Assembly: GCA_003254905.1 (NCBI GenBank)
Contig: QANU01074424.1
Span: 121,003 to 185,002, forward strand
Reading direction: 5' to 3'
Length of the DNA: 64,000 bases
From: Nissolia schottii
Taxonomy: Eukaryota > Streptophyta > Magnoliopsida > Fabales > Fabaceae
A program made the position numbers and the translations under genes. Shown one piece after another: positions 1 to 12,080 of the stretch (positions within the stretch are counted from its first letter, which is position 1; every line of letters begins with the position of its first letter). The notes beneath the pieces are model-generated. The model did no database searches. It was not told the DNA's origin and saw only the letters and a list, made by a program, of their open reading frames with translations.

Positions 1-636
1 ACATGATAAGTGTAAATATATAATGTGTTAATATATGGTTGAATGATAATCTGTATATCAAAATTTTAAATCCATTTAATAAACGAACAAAGATTCAGCA
101 AACTACTAAAAAAAGGTTTTTAAAAACAGAGGCTTCTAAATTGACTTCTTCTATCCAGCTTGAACTCCTCACCATTAACTGCCTCCTTATGATTCAATAG
201 GAAGTAATATTTTTCAAACATTGGTCGCAACTTGCAATGCAACTACTTTACCAACTTTTGAACGGTTAACGAGCAGTAAAAGACAGAAAGTCATGCAATT
301 CTGTGAAATCCTACTACCAACTAGGTGTTAACTAGGACTAAGATCAACTCCGCATCTTACGCCTTCCTTCATATTATTAGCTTGATTTGAAGGACACCAC
401 ATAAAGGGTTGGCACTTAATCATTAAAATCTAAATCAATAAGCTAATAGGTGATGGCCAAATGCAAAAGGCAATATAGCATATATTGGTTTGGAGGGTGG
501 TTGACAAAACAAAAGGCTAAAACTGCATTGCATTAAAATTTAAAGTATAAGAAGGGAGAGAATGATAATCACATCCTTCATCAGAGAGGCTATAGTAATG
601 GTTATATAGCAGTACAAGTCAAACATTTCACCGCCT
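1..636. other. left flank, no gene recognised
   Basis: AT-rich sequence beyond the last recognisable exon of the zeta-class GST. I looked on the minus strand for the family's usual C-terminal exon (a segment with a conserved KQPDAP-like end) and did not find it here, so it either lies left of the window or is missing. Confidence 0.4.
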
Positions 637-2644
637 TTATGCCTCACACAAAATATACACATAGGACCATGGACAGTCAGAACAGAATACTGCCTTGGTA
701 ATCTTGAACCTTGTAAATGCTGAATGCAGCTGAGGCGCTAAAAACAAATCTGCCTGCAAAGGATAATCAACATGTTATATTAAAAGTAGATACGATGTTC
801 AACATTAAGCTGAAAAGTATATTCCAACAAAGATTTACCAGGGGCATTGTTCTACAGCTAATCCTATTAATGTTCAAAAGCTTGTGTTCACTGACTTTGG
901 AGTTAAATTACATTCAAATTGTACACCAAAGATCAGAGCAAAAATACATCGTTCACATTATATCCATTGGTCAGACATAGGACTGTTTGATACCCTCAAA
1001 AGGAGTTATTTGTCCCTTTTATTTCAAATGACTGAACTCTGATGGATAGCATCATACCAGGAAAACTTCATCTCCAGTTGCATATTTTCCTGTGTGGTCT
1101 TTCAATAGCTTTTCAAGTGCTGAAACACATGTAATTGTAAATAACATTTGATTACGCCAAATAAAAAATCACTGAAATGAATATTTGGTAAGGAAGGAGT
1201 AACAGAATATATCTTATCAATGAAGCGGGGAGGGGGAGGAGAAAATACCACAGTAAATACTTTCTTGAAGTCCAAATTTTTATCAAGAGATGGAGTGTTC
1301 AAGTATTTTTCAATCTCAACTCTCCCAGTCAACTATGATCATCAAGTTCATATTGTCATAATGATAGTCAAACTCTGTTTGTGTTCCATTTAGATACAAC
1401 ATTTGGCTCTTCACTGTTTTGACAAATGGGATCCACGTGGAACTAAGATTGGGAAACTAGAACTTACTTAGATGATTATCATTTGTCATGGGAAATAAGC
1501 TAGTATATTAAAGTAAAAAGTTTAACTTAGAACAAATGCATAATCCTTTCACTACATAACTTTCTCTTCTGCCGAATTTCTCTTGTACTCTCTCTCTCTC
1601 TAAAGTGGTGGGCGAGCAAGTTAGTGAAACCTCACCTGTAAAGCCTTTTCTAATTACACTTTGAGCCCAAGGAAGTTTTTCGTCAGGGCTAACTTTTTCC
1701 CCAATGTAATTCTGCAAATAGGAAAGTAGAATAACAATGACCATGTGATATGTAGCATCCTAAAAATGGTTGTTTCATAGAAGTACAGGAAGCGGTGCAT
1801 ACCAGCAAGGTTAGGTTTTGAAGGGGTTGAATGGAGGAGGAAACGATATGGGCAGCCTGTGAATGACATGACATGTTATGATTAGAAGGCATGCGTTAGG
1901 GCCTGCAACACAGGCGTGAAAGCAAAATGCAGGTGTACCTGGAAAATGATTGCTCTTTTGTGAATATCATGAGGCAGCAAAGGGTGCTGAGGATACTTGT
2001 CGTCCAAATACTGCATCAAATCAATATGCACGTGAATAAAGAGAGGGAAGAGGAACAAGGGTATAGAAAGCAATTAGATGTACAGAAGTTGGAGAAAGGC
2101 AAGGGAGGCAGTGAAACCATAATAATGGCTAAGGAGTCAGCAACAACAAGATCGGCATCCACTAGAACGGGGACAAAACCAACAGGATTGAGCTTGAGGA
2201 AGTCTGAAAAACATGTGGAAAAGCCAAAAGAAACGAATTGAAATATATACATGCACTCCTCTCTCGATTAATTTGCAAAATTGATTGGTTAGGAAAAGGG
2301 GAAGATAAGAAGAGAGACGGGGCAGAAAGAATATATAGGATAACAAACCAGGGTGAGATTGTTCTCCCTTCAACAGATTGACTGCTTTGTACTCATATTT
2401 TAGCCCTAAATCGTCAGAAATTAATTAATCAGAGAGAAGAAGGAAACAAAAGTGTGTGAATCTGAATGTGAATGTGTAAGTAAAGAGTACCTTTGAGGTT
2501 GAGAGCAATACGGACTCGGAAGGCACAGGAGCTCCTCCAATATGAATACAGCTTCAGCTGCTCTTGTTCATTCGCCTAACCAAACAACAAAGTCTAAAAA
2601 AAAAGTAACAAAAAAATAAAAGTGTGGGATCGATAGCATACCAT
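637..2644 (-). CDS. GSTZ: zeta-class glutathione S-transferase / maleylacetoacetate isomerase
   Basis: Zeta GSTs isomerise maleylacetoacetate to fumarylacetoacetate in tyrosine breakdown and dehalogenate small acids, using glutathione in the cytosol. Nine exons fit in phase, read from the right: 2642-2644 (the ATG alone), 2491-2575, 2349-2405, 2118-2203, 1939-2010, 1803-1856, 1636-1711, 1058-1119 and 637-753. The zeta signature SSCAFRVRIAL is seen near residues 16-26 (catalytic Ser and Cys), then the thioredoxin-fold pieces KLNPVGFVPVLVD and ADSLAIIMYLDDKYPQ, then the helical domain (SIQPLQNL, GEKVSPDEKLPW, ATGDEVFLADLFLAPQ). The start is supported by MANEQEQLKLYSYW matching the usual N-terminus. 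Oddity: after SAFTRFK the reading runs into unrelated residues and stops at 637; the expected last exon of about 40 residues is not seen. Identification is firm, the 3' end is not. Confidence 0.85.
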
Positions 2645-2842
2645 AGCATGCAGATGCAGATGGAGCAGTTGCTGGTAAGAGGAGAGGCCGCAGTGACAAC
2701 AAGAGAAGAGACAGTACGGTGATATCCGATTAAGCCGTGCGCCGCTAGCTTACGTCTCTTATGTATCCCTTTTTTTTTTCTTTTTCTTTTTCTCGATCAT
2801 TTTCAACGCTCTCAGTCTCTCACAAATCATAAATAAAATTAT
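2645..2842. promoter_or_regulatory. 5' leader and upstream region of the GSTZ gene
   Basis: On the minus strand the bases just upstream of the one-codon first exon form a short untranslated leader (about 2645-2730). They are followed by pyrimidine/purine-rich sequence up to the edge of the transposable element at 2843, so the GSTZ promoter is at most about 200 bp before repeat sequence begins. No TATA box is clear. Confidence 0.35.
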
Positions 2843-3439
2843 GACTTAATTAAATTTTTAGTTTGTGTAAAATTTTAAAATTTATTTATAATTTCTGTGT
2901 AAAATTTTTAGTTTCTGTAAAATTTTAAAGTTTGTTTTTAGGACAGAGGTTAATGGCACTGATAAAGGGATTAAAAACAAACTTTGAAATTTTACAAGAA
3001 CTAAAAATAAACTTTAAAATTTTATAGCGGCTAAAAATTAAATATTATTTAAATAATTTTTTTGTGCCTATGAAAAGGTAAAACCAACATCAAACAATTT
3101 TTTTGTTTTATATTTATTTTAAATAATTTTAATTAAAGTGTAGTGTAACATATCCTAAATTATCCTAATATATATCCTAATAAATTAGCATACTCCTACT
3201 CAATACTTATGTAATCTTCTTTGTATATTGTCACCATGTTTTAAATATATATTTAATATTTATACTAACTAATATCAAGTAAAAAAAAAGTATATATATG
3301 TAATTCACTTGAGCACTCTATAGACTGGCACATCATAAATTTTAAATAATTTAAACTATTAAATATGTGATTAAATAATTTAGTTTTTATTTTAACAAAC
3401 TTTAAATAATTTAAACTACTAAATCATGTTCATATTAAT

Positions 3440-3449
3440 AAAAAGTAAA
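3440..3449 (+). repeat. 10-bp direct repeat at the left border of the viral fragment
   Basis: aaaaagtaaa here and again at 6589-6598 bracket the viral fragment in the same orientation. A longer similar stretch (attaaatatgtgattaaa) also occurs on both sides, near 3357 and near 6612. These could be junction micro-homology or a duplicated target from integration by end joining. The sequence is AT-rich, so chance is possible. Confidence 0.35.
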
Positions 3450-3462
3450 CAAAACCGTAGAA

Positions 3463-6400
3463 GTGCCTCCACTTCCAAATGTGGAAATTGATATCTTACC
3501 TTCCAAGTATCACAAGCCAATCAAAGCCATCGCCTTTGTAGATACCAGAGCCATGAAGACCTTGATGAATCCAGCAGTTCTCCCCTCTAAAGCATGGGAG
3601 CAGAAGACTCACACTCTAATCGGTGCTAGTGGGAAAAGGTTTAAGACCAGTCTGATCACAAAAAATCGGATTGGAATTAAGATTTTCCCTGATTGCATCA
3701 TTTGGTCAAAAGTCATTGGCACAGACCTCCCAGGAAAAGATCTACTGATCGGAATGGATGTTCTTGTCCAGAACCAGAGAATCCAGATTTTTCCCCACGG
3801 CCTAAAATTCAGGAGAAATTACAAGCCTTTCACTTCAGTGGCCACACTCTTCTCTTTGGCAGAAGCTCCACCTGAATATGAAGAAATAAAAGAGAAGCTC
3901 TTAAGGTTGTGTGCTGACAGCCATGATCTGTTTCACCACCCCAGTCCACTGTGGAAAAATAAAGAGTTCTTCGTGAAACTACCTCTCAAACTAAATGGGG
4001 ACATCAATCCTACCAAGGCAACCCATCCAGGGATGTCTCCCTCAGATAGGAAGGCAGCATTTGAGGAATGCCAACAACTCCTGAAGCAAGGTCTGATCGA
4101 GCCAACAAAATCAGATTGGGCGTGCCAAGCCTTTTATGTCAATAAAAAGTTGGAGTAGGTGCGAGGGAAAAAACGGCTTGTCATTGACTACAGGCCACTT
4201 AATCAATTCTTGAAAGATGACAAATTCCCTCTTCCAAAGATATACTCCCTGTATACCTACATTAAAAACGCCTACATCTTTTCCAAATTTGACCTCAAGT
4301 CAGGATTCTGGCAGCTGGGCCTAAAGCCCGAAGAGAGGCCCAAAACAGCCTTTTGCATTCCTAATGCCCATTACCAATGGACCGTCCTGCCCTTTGGACT
4401 CAAAGTGGGTCCTTCCCTGTTTCAAAAGGCCATGACCCGGATCTTTGAACCACTCCTCAACAGTGCCCTGGTTTACATTGATGACATCCTGCTTTTCTCC
4501 CCTGACGAAGAAAGTCACCATCATCTCCTAAACCAATTCTACTGTATCTGTAACCAGTATGGAGTGATGCTTTCAGCTAAGAAGTCTCAAGTTGGTGCCA
4601 AAGAAATAGATTTCGTGGGGATGCACTTTTCTCATGGACAATACGTTCCACAACCGCACATAGCTGAAGAACTCCCTAAGTTTCCAGATGAAGGGATGAC
4701 CATAAAATAGATCCAACAATTCCTTGGTATCATCAATTATATCAGGGACTTCATCCCACAAGTGTCCAGACACACTTCCAAGTTGTCCAAGCTTCTCAAA
4801 AAGGATCTGCCACCTTGGGGACCAGAGCAAACAGAAGCCGTCAAAGCCTTAAAGCAAGCAGCACAGAACCCGCCGGCCTTGAAAATTCCAGGAGAAGGGA
4901 AACGAATTCTTCAGACTGATGCAAGTGACTATTACTGGGGAGCTGTTCTGTTGGAAGAAGTTGACAAACAAAAGTTTTATTGTGGCCACGCCAGTGGTCA
5001 GTTCAAACTAGCAGAGCTTCATTATCACACCACTTACAAGGAAACCCTCGCTGTCAAATATGGAATCCAGAAATTTGATTTCCACCTCCGAGGGCATCAT
5101 TTTGAAGTCCAGCTTGACAATTCGTCATTTCCCAGGATCTTGGAATTTAAAAATCGGGTGCCTCCAAATCCTCAAATCCTTAGGCTAAAAGAATGGTTCT
5201 CAAGATATGATTTCACAGTGAAACCTATTAAGGGAACCAGGAACCTCATCCCAGACTTCCTGTCCCGACCAGCCAAACAGATCACCATCCACTCTTCTTC
5301 CCATTCCTATCCTCTCATATTGATGAACACCGGTGCTTCAAGCTCAAACCCTCCTGTATCCAAAACTAACCTGAACATAGCCAATTCCACTTTCCCACCT
5401 GATCTCAATACAAACCTCTCACTCACTCCAACCTACCTAAAAGAATTTGCCACCACACAAATGTTCCGGTACCTAGCCATATCCCTTAAAGAAAGCAATA
5501 TTCAACCAGGTCCACACTGGTTTAATCCCAAGGCACCCTATCTTAACATCTTCTCCATTATGATGGGAAAACCCTTCCTTGAATCTAATAGATGGTTCTT
5601 ATGGTGTGTCACCATGATCTACATCTACCCCATCATGTTTCCCACTTTCACCATGAAGCTTTTCCTAGAAGATGAAACCAACAAAGGGAGTCTACTGTGG
5701 GACACTCTTGAATGGTACCAACTAATTCAACAATGGCGGGCTAATATTGACCAGGAGCTGGGTCGACTTAATATATGGAAGATGGACGACAGCCAGACCA
5801 ACGAATTGGTCTCCATCTTTGTCCTGCACAGACCATACTTCCAACATCCACAAACCAAAATGCTGTGGACTCATAATCAAGTCAATAACTGTAGAACGTA
5901 CTTTTACAGCCTGTTCCTCAAAGATGCTATACCTCCATTCTACAAAGAAGACTTTATCACCCACCTGCATCAATTGAATGGATTTAAAATAAAAAATCCT
6001 CCTATAAATTCTACTTGTGGAATGCTGAAGCCTTTAGACATCATCTGTTACCCTGAGTGGGACCCTTTGGGAGAAGGCGGATTCTACAGTTGCCAGCCAG
6101 CAGCCATTCCAAGCTCGTCAACTCAAGAAGCCCAAGCAGCTAGTCCAGATCCATTAACAGCGTCCATAGAAAAAGATATGGAGAATTTCTTGCCCTTCAC
6201 AGGCCAATGGGTGCCGTACCAGTCCACACAACAATTCCCTAGGAAGGCTAGAGGACTAAGGCCCAAGAAAAAGAAAAAGAAAAAGAAGCCCAAGTCCACT
6301 CCGCCCAAATTCTCTGATGAAGACCTACAGGATTCGCAAGACCCTGCAACACAGTGGCTGGATATGGACTAATGGATGGAAAAAGAGCTTCGCGACAAAC

Positions 6401-6530
6401 TAGCAAAGAAAACGCAAAAGCGTGAAGACTGGGAAGATAGCCTTGTAGACAACTTTTCACGGTCTGTCAGTCCACCAACAAGCGTGGAAAGAGAACAGTG
6501 GGAAGCATGGAAAAAAGACGAGTGACTCAG
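3463..6530 (+). mobile_element. endogenous pararetrovirus fragment (Caulimoviridae, petu-/florendovirus-like), broken
   Basis: A fossil of a plant DNA pararetrovirus polyprotein. Parts in order: a retropepsin-like protease region (about 3.5-3.85 kb), reverse transcriptase (about 4.0-4.7 kb, with the YIDDIL catalytic motif and the LPFGL and FDLKSGFWQ motifs), RNase H (about 4.9-5.3 kb, with LQTDAS and a FLSRP end) and a long C-terminal tail with a lysine run. Movement, coat and leader parts are absent and there is no integrase and no LTR, which points to Caulimoviridae rather than Ty3/gypsy. The reading is interrupted by a few breaks and the copy is truncated. The frame is otherwise well kept, so it is of modest age. 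Its codon use and GC are clearly higher than the AT-rich arms around it. The genus is inferred from recall only. Confidence 0.85.
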
Positions 6531-6588
6531 TACCTTCATAAAGTAGCTTTAAATAAAAGTAGCTTTAATAAAGCTGCACTGTGTCTGT

Positions 6589-6598
6589 AAAAAGTAAA
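6589..6598 (+). repeat. 10-bp direct repeat at the right border of the viral fragment
   Basis: Second copy of aaaaagtaaa, just past the tail of the viral fragment and just before the AT-rich inner edge of the right transposon arm. Confidence 0.35.
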
Positions 6599-7000
6599 GT
6601 CCTATTTAAATTATTAAATATGTGATTAAAATTATTTAAATGATTTTAGTTAAAAGTGTTTAAAATAAATATAAAACAAAAAATTTATTTGATGTCTGTT
6701 TTACCCTTTCATAGGCACAAAAAAATTATTTAAATAAAATTTAATTTTTAATCTCTATAAAATTTTAAAGTTTTCTTTGGTCCCTCTATCTGGCTAGGGT
6801 TAATGGCGCTGATGTGGCGTGCCACGTGGCACGACCACGCCAACACTGTTAACGGTCACATCAGCGCTGTTAACCCCAGCTAAACAGAGGGACTAAAAAC
6901 AAACTTTGAAATTTTATGGGGACTAAAAATTTTACATAGGGACTAAAAATAAACTTTAAAATTTTATAGAGGTTAAAAACTTAATTAAGCCAAAAATTAT

Positions 7001-7719
7001 TCTTTTATTCAATTCCTTTTTTGTTTGGGATAGTATTTGAAACCCCATTTATTGATTTTGTTTTAGTTCTAACCTTTTTTCCCCTCCAATATTTTGTTTT
7101 AGTTCTAACCATTCATTATTCATTATTACTGGTAAAAATTTGAATCCCCGCAAATATCTTTAAATATTTGTCAAAAAAAATAACAAATAAAATTTCATAA
7201 AAACTATTACCATCAAGTATAATATATTAAGATGATAACATTATTATTATTAACGCATCACAATTTAAACTAACAAAATACATAATAAAAATATAATAAT
7301 ATTTTTAATAAATATTTTAATTTTTTTATTTCAAAAATTATATTTAATGATATTTAAACTTAACACTTCACGTATACTACCTAAACTCCTTATCACTCAC
7401 TACTAGATCAATTTTAATGCCTTTTATAAATATTTTAATGATACATTCAATCTCAAACTTTCAAAGTTAAAATTTTCTTGTTCTATAAATTTATAGATAA
7501 AATGCTTAAATCTAATATGGGCAAATAAAATAGACACAAGTACACAACATGAAAAGTTTAACACAAACAATACGAATCATTTTAAAGATATTCTAGTAAT
7601 AAAGCTTCTACAGAAAATCAAGTATAACAATAATGTAGGCAATACTTAGAATTTACTGGTTCAGGTATCTCAACTCTGTCCCTAATCTTATTAATAAACG
7701 TGTATAAATATTTGTATCT
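7001..7719. other. AT-rich intergenic stretch
   Basis: No coding signal. AT-rich DNA between the 9-bp flank of the Mutator-like element and the first unit of the 923-bp duplication. Confidence 0.5.
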
Positions 7720-7946
7720 ATGGATATGGAACTAGTCCTTGTATTCATTCTCATCGCACGTGATACTCATGTATATTCATCTTCGTGGTTTTTTTTTTCA
7801 TCCTTACAACTATTCTTGATTTTGTTTAAACTAATAGTAGAGTTTAGTTTTAACTATTAAAAGGAAGAAGGAATATATGGTCTAACCTCTTTGAAGTTGC
7901 TAAGATATTCATTTATTTTTTCCTTCTCAAATTCATAAAACTAAAA

Positions 7947-7980
<34 letters not shown>

Positions 7981-8642
7981 ATTATTATTATTATTATTAT
8001 AATACCTCTACTATGTACATAAATGATTTTATATTTGTTAATCTTAACTTTTATTAAATTATCTATCTTTTATTTTTTTTATATTTTTAAATATTAGAGA
8101 TAATAAAATACGAATTTTAAATATAAAAAGTAATACGTTCAAATAGAATAAATTTAGTAAAATTTAAAATTTTTAGAAAAATGAGTAGGTTTAATGAAAA
8201 TTAATTGTGCCGAAAAAAATTCAAACATTTAAGCAAGATGGGCTGTAAGTGTGCAGTTGGAGGCAAATGACGGTCTCACAATACAATTGGAAATGGGCCA
8301 AAGGAATAGATTCAGTTTCACTTAGACCAAAGCAAAAACGATTCAGTTTTATTGTTTCAACGATCCAAAAACAAAAACTCATGACCTTAAAAAAAGGCCA
8401 TTCACGCCCAAAAAATGGGCATTACTTGCCGGCAGTGGCGGCATAATTTGTCCCTTGCCAAAATAATTTAGTGAGTTAATTTGATAATTATTTTCACAAA
8501 TATCCAATCAAGTTATATTTTTAATAGCAATTCTGCTACATGTAGGGCTGTCGAAATGAGTCCGACCAGCGAGCCTGACCCGTTTACCCGGTTAAATGAA
8601 CGAGCTTTACATGTAAAAAATAGACTCGTGAAAATTTGAAAA
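7720..8642. repeat. 923-bp direct duplication, unit 1
   Basis: Repeats at a constant offset of 923 bp with the sequence from 8643. The unit holds an (ATT)n microsatellite at about 7949-8001, an unremarkable 65-codon open frame, and at its right end the first 100 bp of a hAT-type element (TAGGGCTGTC from 8543, preceded by its 8-bp target copy gctacatg at 8535-8542). The break inside the hAT end shows that duplication followed the hAT insertion. Confidence 0.9.
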
Positions 8643-8869
8643 ATGGATATAGAAATAGTCCTTGTATTCATTCTCATCGCACGTGATACTCATGTATATT
8701 CATCTTCGTGGTTTTTTTTTTCATCCTTACAACTATTCTTGATTTTGTTTAAACTAATAGTAGAGTTTAGTTTTAACTATTAAAAGGAAGAAGGAATATA
8801 TGGTCTAACCTCTTTGAAGTTGCTAAGATATTCATTTATTTTTTCCTTCTCAAATTCATAAAACTAAAA

Positions 8870-8903
<34 letters not shown>

Positions 8904-9471
8904 ATTATTATTATTATTATTATAATACCTCTACTATGTACATAAATGATTTTATATTTGTTAATCTTAACTTTTATTAAATTATCTATCTTTTATTTTT
9001 TTTATATTTTTAAATATTAGAGATAATAAAATACGAATTTTAAATATAAAAAGTAATACGTTCAAATAGAATAAATTTAGTAAAATTTAAAATTTTTAGA
9101 AAAATGAGTAGGTTTAATGAAAATTAATTGTGCCGAAAAAAATTCAAACATTTAAGCAAGATGGGCTGTAAGTGTGCAGTTGGAGGCAAATGACGGTCTC
9201 ACAATACAATTGGAAATGGGCCAAAGGAATAGATTCAGTTTCACTTAGACCAAAGCAAAAACGATTCAGTTTTATTGTTTCAACGATCCAAAAACAAAAA
9301 CTCATGACCTTAAAAAAAGGCCATTCACGCCCAAAAAATGGGCATTACTTGCCGGCAGTGGCGGCATAATTTGTCCCTTGCCAAAATAATTTAGTGAGTT
9401 AATTTGATAATTATTTTCACAAATACCCAATCAAGTTTTATTTTTTAATAGCAATTCTGCGACATGTAGGG
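8643..9471. repeat. 923-bp direct duplication, unit 2 (interrupted)
   Basis: Nearly identical to 7720-8547 over more than 800 bp, with only a handful of changes near the right end (for example tatcc/taccc and gctacatg/gcgacatg). It includes the same (ATT)n tract at about 8872-8924. The unit reaches the first five bases of the hAT element, where an LTR element is inserted, and resumes at 13432. Confidence 0.9.
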
Positions 9472-12080
9472 TGTAACATCCCGTTTTTTCCTTAGCGGAA
9501 TTTCGCTAGATAATTGTTGAGATATTTATATTTTTGGTTAAATCAGTAGAATTAGGAACCCTTGGGATTAAGAATTGTCTGTAGGAATATTTATGTACGT
9601 TTGCTCAAAATACTACAGACACTAAAACAAACCCTTTTTATCGTCTGAATACAACCGCGCATCTAAAGTATCCGTAAAAGGTACGACTACAGATGAGCAT
9701 TTATAAATACCTAAGTGACCCTAGAATATTACTTAGGAAAAATTAGGAGATCACAAGGATGTGATCGGAATATTTTTACAACAGCCATACGCGAAGGACC
9801 AAAAACGCCAAAAATTTGATCAAAAATTGATCTGCCGGAGCCCGTAAAATTTTGGCCACAAAATCAGCCAAGGAACAACAAAAGGATCGGCTATGAAGCA
9901 GCCCACATGGCCAAGTCAACATTCAAACCAAGTGAGTCATGAAAATGACATTTGGAATAAGGACAAAATAAGGGCATTTTGGGAATTTTGCCCCAATGGC
10001 AAAATTGGAAAGTAAAATTCGGCCAAGAGACCTATAAATACCCCTCAAATCAGAAATTGTGTGCAAAAATTGGAAAACCTAGCCAAAGCTCTGTCCGATT
10101 ACACAATCGACTGTTATTTAGTCAAAACAGAGACCAGACACTTCCTATACACAACCTAGTTCCTGTTCTTCAGAAATCCCCTAACCTAAGATCACAAAGA
10201 ACCCTCAAAATCCTTGGATAAAGCTTGAGGGAACTCAGCCCAAGAGGATCTAGAAGGCACCATAGCAAGCTAGAAGCCGTGGGAAGCATTGACACCAGGA
10301 AAACGTGGGTAAACCGACATAATCACTGTCTATGTGATTTAGGATGTGTTGAGCTGTGTTTTGTGATAGAAATACCTGTGGTTAGGATTCCTTTTATGTG
10401 ACTTTGATGTATATTTATGTTGTTGATGATTGTCTGGATTTGTTGGTGTTGTCTGTGATTCCGTCAGAATTTAGGAACGCCTAAGACGGAAATAGGCATA
10501 TGACATGATTTTAAAGGGAACTGTATGCTGAGATTTTTATCATGAAAAAGTAATGTTATTTTTGGACTCTAAACGAAATTTTGAGTGGGGATGTCAAGTT
10601 TAATGATTTTTGTAGTCCCCGATAAATTTATCAGCAAACGGGCAGAAAACAGGGTTTTTAGGGAAAATGGCAAAACGGGAATTTCACATCTTAGGACTGA
10701 AAAACTGGGTTAATTTTCATAAAATATGGGTTTAGAACTATCAAAAACCTTAAGGGCAAGTCTTGAGTCCATCAGATTTTTTATAACAAAATTTCTGAAG
10801 AAAACAGGGCGTTATAGGGGCGAAATGGTAATTTTGGAAAAAGGGTAAAACAGGGATTTTATGATTTGGGGTTCATAATCTGAATTTTTAATCATGAAAA
10901 ATGATCTTAGGGCTATCAAAAACCTTGGGGTAGGGTCTTGGACCTCTCTGGTTTTTTATCATTATTTTCTGACGGAAACCAGACGCTTGTCTTACTAGTT
11001 ACTAGTTTGATGTTTGTTTATGTTCAAGAAAGGTTGGGGCATGAATTTATGTTCTTTTTATATGTTGAAATTGATGAGGAAAGTAAGTTTCTTATTATTG
11101 TTAGGAATTGAGGATTTATGTTTAAGGCATAAGGACTGTTAACTGGAATGGACTGTATTGATGTATGACTTATGTGATTATGTGTCATGAAATGGATTAA
11201 TGAATGGATTAACGAAAGGAAAGGAAAAAGGAACCCTAGGGTGTGACGTCACTAAGTCCCTAAAAGGAAATAAAGGATAATAAGGTTAAAGGAAACCAAT
11301 CTTTTCCTAGCTGTGCGGGGAGCCGGCAGGAAAGGCAAGCTGATCCCTGAGGTTACCTCGTCCCTAGCACAAGGACGGTGGTAGATCTCCTTGCCATCCC
11401 TAGTACGAGGATGGATACTCCTATTGTGGGCAATGATATTTCATGGAAAGAGGAATCATTCAGGTTAAGCGATGCCTGGTCCTCACAATATTGAGATGAA
11501 ATGTAGTTCGTATCGGTTATGGCCGCCGCTACGATGAGGTTGAGCTTGAGTATGTGCTCTACATGATATATAATTGTACGTAAGTGGATGTGTGAAGAAG
11601 CTTATAATTAAAATGGGCACGGTTATACGTGGACGCACACGGAAGCTTATTATGTGATTATGTGAATTATGTGATTATATGTGACTTAGGAAGGAAGGTA
11701 GAGAAGAGATGACTTAGTTAATGAAAAATAGGTTCCCCAGTCACATAGTTAATTTAGATAAAGCTGCTCAGGCTTAGTATGAATTTTAATAACGAGTAGG
11801 GATATAGTATAACTGTAAACACCTAGAAATCCCTGAGCGGCCTGGAGTGTGAATAAGAATAAAAAGTCCCCTAGTCCCTAAGGTTTCTCACTGAGAGCGC
11901 TATGTTCTCACCCCACTTATCCATGACTCCAGAGTTGGACGAGGAACACCAAGGTGAGCCTCAGGAGGAGGAGCCGTACCAAGGGAGGATAGCAGAAGAT
12001 TAGACAATTAGCTAATAGAGTTTACATGTGTACTTGTGCTTGTATGTAATGTGCATAATTAATACTTATGATAATACTTA

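Larger units (their letters stand above)
2843..6991. mobile_element. Mutator-like (MULE-type) inverted-repeat element carrying a viral fragment
   Basis: The left arm (2843 to about 3140) is the reverse complement of the right arm (about 6640 to 6991). Both begin G(A/G)CTTAATTAA and run through the blocks AAAATTTTAAAGTTTG, TTTTTTTGTGCCTATGAAA and TTTGTTTTATATTTATTTTA. The right arm has about 90 bp more, a GC-rich inner palindrome (GTGCCACGTGGCAC). Flanks are 9 bp, taaaattat at 2834-2842 and aaaaattat at 6992-7000 (8 of 9 identical), the size made by Mutator-type transposases. No transposase is seen, so it is non-autonomous. The interior is mostly an endogenous pararetrovirus fragment. Long arms, 9-bp flank and cargo suggest a MULE with captured or later-inserted DNA. 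The two arms could also be two separate elements in opposite orientation. Confidence 0.65.

Noticed and set aside
717-980. 87-codon plus-strand open frame
   Set aside because: Antisense to the ninth GSTZ exon; no independent support.
6721-7001. A separate small MITE with its own 9-10 bp flank aaaaattatt
   Set aside because: The left 'flank' lies within the arm shared with 2843-3140; the larger element explains both arms better.
8249-9369. Two identical 65-codon open frames at 8249-8446 and 9172-9369
   Set aside because: They are identical only because they lie in the 923-bp duplication; no family resemblance and low-complexity flanks.
9979-10221. 80-codon open frame inside the LTR
   Set aside because: It overlaps the TATA-like box and leader of the LTR and has no gag-like features.
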